From contig CAJMGO010000024.1 in the NCBI GenBank assembly GCA_905212975.1, positions 1-5,644 on the forward strand: a DNA stretch of 5,644 bases, read 5' to 3'. The position numbers and the translations under genes were made by a program. Origin of the DNA: CAJMGO01 sp900557305. Lineage in GTDB: Bacteria; Bacillota_I; Bacilli_A; RF39; UBA660. The notes beneath the pieces were generated by a model. The model did not search any database, was not told the DNA's origin, and saw only the letters and a program-made list of their open reading frames with translations. Shown here piece after piece: positions 4,668 to 5,644 of this stretch. Each line of letters starts with the position of its first letter. Within the stretch, counting starts at the first letter, position 1.

Positions 4668-4865
4668 ATGCCACAAGAATTAATGAAGGAATTTATAGGA
4701 AAAGTATGCACAATCATATTATTTAATGAGACTTTTGGAGTACAAGGAAAAATAGTTGCGGTAGAAGAAAATTGGGTAAAAGTTGAAGAAAAAAACAAAG
4801 TTCGTTTGATTAATGGAGATATGATAAGATATATATCAATAGCACCAGAAAAATATCAAAAGTAA
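4668..4865 (+). CDS. Small Sm-like beta-barrel protein (65 residues)
   Basis: The protein has the pattern of short clostridial Sm/SH3-like barrels: MKEFIGKVCTI, a G-x-I-V-x-V strand, ENWVKVEEKNK, then RLINGDMIRYISI. From memory it resembles the DUF6897-type proteins often found in Clostridia; the exact family is not certain. Such folds often bind RNA or mediate assembly, but its role is unknown. ATG 4668 has AGGA eight bases upstream, and the conserved region begins near it. The frame is open upstream to 4554 and would add 38 codons: a Trp-rich hydrophobic segment followed by a Lys/Arg-rich stretch (KRKKKGRKRK). A membrane-tethered long form from a non-standard start is therefore possible. 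It lies between the nuclease and the third XRE gene and is followed by the post-stop 12-mer. Confidence 0.7.
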   Translation: MPQELMKEFIGKVCTIILFNETFGVQGKIVAVEENWVKVEEKNKVRLINGDMIRYISIAPEKYQK

Positions 4866-4870
4866 CATAA

Positions 4871-4882
4871 AAATTACAATTT
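4871..4882 (+). repeat. Post-stop repeat, copy C (AAATTACAATTT)
   Basis: It starts five bases after the TAA of the Sm-like gene. Here CAATT (4878-4882) can pair with AATTG (4888-4892) to form a small hairpin just before the operator-like repeat at 4892-4906. Confidence 0.65.
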
Positions 4883-4891
4883 TTACGAATT

Positions 4892-4921
4892 GTTACCAAA
4901 AGTAACAGTGAAGTTTATAAT
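4892..4921 (+). promoter_or_regulatory. Promoter with overlapping inverted repeat before the third XRE gene
   Basis: TTACCA (4893-4898), 17 bases, then TATAAT (4916-4921) make a fair promoter. The inverted repeat GTTAC-CAAAA-GTAAC (4892-4906) covers the -35. A short dyad over a -35 is the usual site for an XRE-family repressor, so autoregulation by the gene at 4982 is likely (inference). The same dyad is not seen before the other two XRE genes. Confidence 0.55.
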
Positions 4922-4981
4922 AGTGTATTTAATTAAAGAAAAACTTATAATACAATCTTTGCAAGAAAGGAGTTGTATATA

Positions 4982-5389
4982 ATGAAATTTAGTGAAAAAA
5001 TCAAAGAGATTAGAAAAATGCAGAATTTGACACAAGAGCAGTTTGCAGAAAAAATATTTATTTCGAGAAATGCTGTTGCAAAATGGGAAAGTAATAGAGG
5101 TTATCCAGATATACAAAATTTAATAACAATTAGTGAAGTGTTTGAAATTAGTTTAGATGATTTAATTAAGAATGATAAAAAATTAAAAACAAAAATTATT
5201 TTAGATAGTGCTTCAAAGAAATGGCATATATTAGTAATCATATATCTTATTGCGATTATCAGTTATATTGGATATTTTCATTTTGCACATAAAATTCTAA
5301 TGATTGGTTTTTTAATAGCTACACTATTTATGTTAGGATTTGAATTAAGAATATTTATAAAAGAAAAGATATGGAAGAACAAATCATAA
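4982..5389 (+). CDS. Membrane-anchored XRE-type regulator with two membrane segments
   Basis: A 135-residue protein. Residues 4-63 are an XRE helix-turn-helix (IRKMQNLTQEQFAEKI, then SRNAVAKWESNRGYPD, then ITISEVFEISLDDLI). Two hydrophobic segments at about 81-98 and 103-125 form a short hairpin with almost no outer loop, ending in a basic tail. ATG 4982 has AGGAG nine bases upstream; a TTG at 4973 would overlap the ribosome-site spacing and is rejected. This is the third XRE/membrane gene on the circle. Its membrane part differs from both others, so the three probably sense different things or pair differently. It has its own promoter and likely operator (4892-4921) and is followed by the post-stop 12-mer and element E2. 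Confidence 0.88.
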   Translation: MKFSEKIKEIRKMQNLTQEQFAEKIFISRNAVAKWESNRGYPDIQNLITISEVFEISLDDLIKNDKKLKTKIILDSASKKWHILVIIYLIAIISYIGYFHFAHKILMIGFLIATLFMLGFELRIFIKEKIWKNKS

Positions 5390-5393
5390 TGCA

Positions 5394-5405
5394 AAATTAC
5401 AATTT
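5394..5405 (+). repeat. Post-stop repeat, copy D (AAATTACAATTT)
   Basis: It starts four bases after the TAA of the third XRE gene. As in copy C, CAATT (5400-5404) pairs with AATTG (5408-5412). It lies 57 bases before E2, and copy B lies a similar 56 bases before E1 (2339 to 2395). Confidence 0.65.
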
Positions 5406-5450
5406 ATAATTGAAATTATTTGTTAATTAATATTATTATTTCAGTAAAGG

Positions 5451-5528
5451 GTATGGGAATTTCATATATAAGAATTTGTGTGGGAGTACAAATTCAGTGC
5501 TGGCTAGACATAGATTTTATTCCCATAT
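5451..5528 (+). ncRNA. Structured element E2, short relative of E1
   Basis: The closing stem is TATGGGAAT (5452-5460) with ATTCCCATA (5519-5527), plus a G-T pair outside. It is followed at once by TTCATATATAA, then a second stem GAATTTGT (5472-5479) with ACAAATTC (5488-5495) around loop GTGGGAGT. The 3' joining strand includes GTGCTGGCTAGACA. The order of closing stem, then TTTCATATATAA (5460-5471), then second stem is the same as in E1 (2395-2468), while the stem sequences differ, as expected for a conserved fold. The UCAUAUAA segment recalls the 5' joining strand of purine riboswitches, but the other conserved purine-riboswitch segments are absent. Function unknown. Confidence 0.5.
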
Positions 5529-5540
5529 TCAAAAAAACAA

Positions 5541-5583
5541 AAAAAGAGGATTAAATTATTCTGATAATTTTTTCCTCTTTTTT
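5541..5583. terminator. Bidirectional terminator across the circle junction
   Basis: AAAAAGAGGA (5541-5550) pairs with TCCTCTTTTT (5573-5582), and AAATTAT (5553-5559) with ATAATTT (5564-5570), separated by a T-T/T-T internal loop, with a TCTG loop. T runs follow on both strands (TTGTTTTTTT on the minus side). It ends the minus-strand tnpV unit and plus-strand transcripts leaving the third XRE gene and E2. Position 5569 within its stem is where the window's left end begins. Confidence 0.85.
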
Positions 5584-5644
5584 GAAGATTATTTATATAA
5601 AAACATATTCATTTAAGACAATTTCTTCTGCTGTATTTTTATAG
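5569..5644. repeat. Terminal direct repeat, right copy (circle overlap)
   Basis: Identical to positions 1-76. It duplicates the distal arm of the junction terminator and the last codons of tnpV. One copy should be removed for a unit sequence. Confidence 0.9.

Noticed and set aside
5451..5528. Purine riboswitch
   Set aside because: The TCATATATAA segment after a closing stem is suggestive, but the J2/3 GUUUCUAC-type strand, the second loop and the closing GACUAUG segment are all absent, and no purine gene follows.

Overview
The window reads as one complete small circular molecule. Its first 76 bases (1-76) recur exactly as its last 76 bases (5569-5644), which leaves a 5,568-base unit. The overlap falls in a terminator and the 3' end of a gene and does not resemble transposon ends, so an assembly overlap on a circle is the simplest reading. 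A strict tandem array or an excised circular intermediate cannot be excluded. The DNA is very AT-rich, uses strong AAAGGAG-type ribosome sites and TTGACA/TATAAT promoters, and encodes Trp only as TGG in the secure genes (standard code). With the TnpV and membrane-anchored XRE families present, this points to a low-GC Bacillota host, probably a gut-type clostridial or related lineage. That assignment is inference.

Minus-strand block 25-1002: a promoter at about 972-1002, a structured leader with an intrinsic terminator (846-886), a frameshifted 88-codon gene (534-801), a degenerate ORF remnant (380-544), and a tnpV gene with a single frameshift (25-383). It ends in a bidirectional terminator spanning the circle junction (5541-5583). 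Plus-strand block 1029-2385: two membrane-anchored XRE-type regulators (1159-1725 and 1822-2337), ending in a terminator. Region 2395-2690 has no gene. It holds a ~220-nt multibranched structured element (E1) and a strong terminator. Minus-strand block 2669-3439: a good promoter, a leader with a hairpin and terminator, an intact 89-aa unknown gene, and a broken ~100-codon ORF. Plus-strand block 3468-5389: a DUF1016/YhcG-type PDDEXK nuclease, a 65-aa Sm-like protein, and a third membrane-anchored XRE regulator with an inverted repeat over its promoter. A second, smaller structured element (E2, 5451-5528) follows.

Three things stand out. First, no replication initiator, relaxase or recombinase is visible, so the circle must replicate or move by means not evident here (host factors, a helper, or an RNA/DNA structural element). 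Second, E1 and E2 share the layout closing stem, then TTTCATATATAA, then a second stem, and may be two copies of one uncharacterised RNA or ssDNA element. Third, the 12-mer AAATTACAATTT sits 1-6 bases after the stop codon of four separate plus-strand genes, which looks like a cassette boundary or a shared 3' element. The three XRE/membrane regulators probably control their own promoters. The nuclease is the only clear effector enzyme.
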